A stretch of 5,706 nucleotides of DNA. Origin: Acidimicrobiales bacterium. GTDB taxonomy: Bacteria > Actinomycetota > Acidimicrobiia > Acidimicrobiales > RAAP-2. The position numbers and the translations under genes were made by a program. Shown in pieces: positions 5,492 to 5,706 of the stretch. How positions within the stretch are numbered: position 1 is the first letter of the stretch; the number at the start of each line of letters is the position of its first letter. The stretch covers positions 1 to 5,706 of the forward strand of contig JASHWO010000089.1 of NCBI GenBank assembly GCA_030044045.1. The letters are read 5' to 3'. The notes beneath the pieces were generated by a model. That model did no database searches and was not told the origin of the DNA. It was given only the letters and a program-made list of their open reading frames with translations.

Positions 5492-5706
5492 TCATCGAGC
5501 AGGGCCCGACGAGCTGGGGCGCCTATGCGCCCGCCCTGCCGGGTCTCGGCGTGGCCGGCGAGAGCCGCGAGGAGGTGGAGCGGCTCATCCGGGAGGCGAT
5601 CCCCCTGCACCTCGAGGGTCTCGCCGACGAGGGCCTGCCCATCCCCGACCCCGAAGATGGGGTGGAAGGGGTTCCTGGCCACATGCCAACCCTGCAGGGG
5701 CTTTAG
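5473..5706 (+). CDS. hicB: HicB-type antitoxin (short form)
   Basis: This complete 77-residue HicB partner neutralises HicA. It shows the partial RNase H-like fold characteristic of HicB: strand WTVIIEQG (4-11), SWGAYAPALPGLGVAGES (14-31), then the helix REEVERLIREAIPLHLEGL (32-50) and a GLPIPDPED turn (54-62). The start is ATG at 5473 with GAGGT five bases upstream inside hicA, and it overlaps the toxin gene by 19 bases. The TAG stop ends exactly at the last base of the window. Many HicB proteins carry a C-terminal helix-turn-helix or ribbon-helix-helix for autoregulation. This one ends about 15 residues after the IPDPED turn, with no such domain visible, so operon control may rest on another protein or be absent. 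Confidence 0.92.
   Translation: MATWTVIIEQGPTSWGAYAPALPGLGVAGESREEVERLIREAIPLHLEGLADEGLPIPDPEDGVEGVPGHMPTLQGL

Overview
This is a very GC-rich stretch with strong G/C preference at third codon positions, GTG starts and an extended Shine-Dalgarno at one start. It fits a high-GC actinobacterium (Actinomycetota). A class such as Acidimicrobiia is possible, but the sequence alone does not prove it. Because stop codons are rare at this GC content, long antisense open frames run through the real genes. The gene set below was chosen by recognisable protein families, not by frame length.

Layout. Positions 1-1260 (minus) hold the N-terminal 420 residues of a large P-loop ATPase-type transcriptional regulator (LAL/LuxR-like); its C-terminus lies outside the window. 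A 158-base gap (1261-1418) carries two GC hairpins behind the next gene. Positions 1419-2552 (minus) encode a luciferase-like (LLM class) flavin/F420-type oxidoreductase. A 143-base divergent control region (2553-2695) follows. Positions 2696-4423 (plus) encode an acyl-CoA synthetase that closely resembles mycobacterial FadD17. After a 36-base convergent gap come two toxin-antitoxin modules placed back to back: a VapBC-type module on the minus strand (vapC 4460-4870, vapB 4848-5078) and a HicAB module on the plus strand (hicA 5282-5491, hicB 5473-5706). A 203-base region (5079-5281) separates them.

How the parts fit. The divergent region at 2553-2695 contains a perfect match (2634-2647) to the 14-bp operator core of KstR, the TetR-family repressor of actinobacterial sterol catabolism. 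It overlaps the -35 element of a good predicted minus-strand promoter. With a FadD17-like synthetase on one side, this suggests that the oxidoreductase and synthetase are a divergently transcribed, sterol-responsive pair in steroid side-chain degradation. The right part is a small toxin-antitoxin island. Its vapB promoter has the exact spacing expected for a leaderless mRNA. Its HicB antitoxin is short, with no visible DNA-binding domain.

The families are all known. What deserves a second look is the arrangement: the operator/promoter overlap between fadD and the oxidoreductase, and the shared control region of the two toxin-antitoxin modules.
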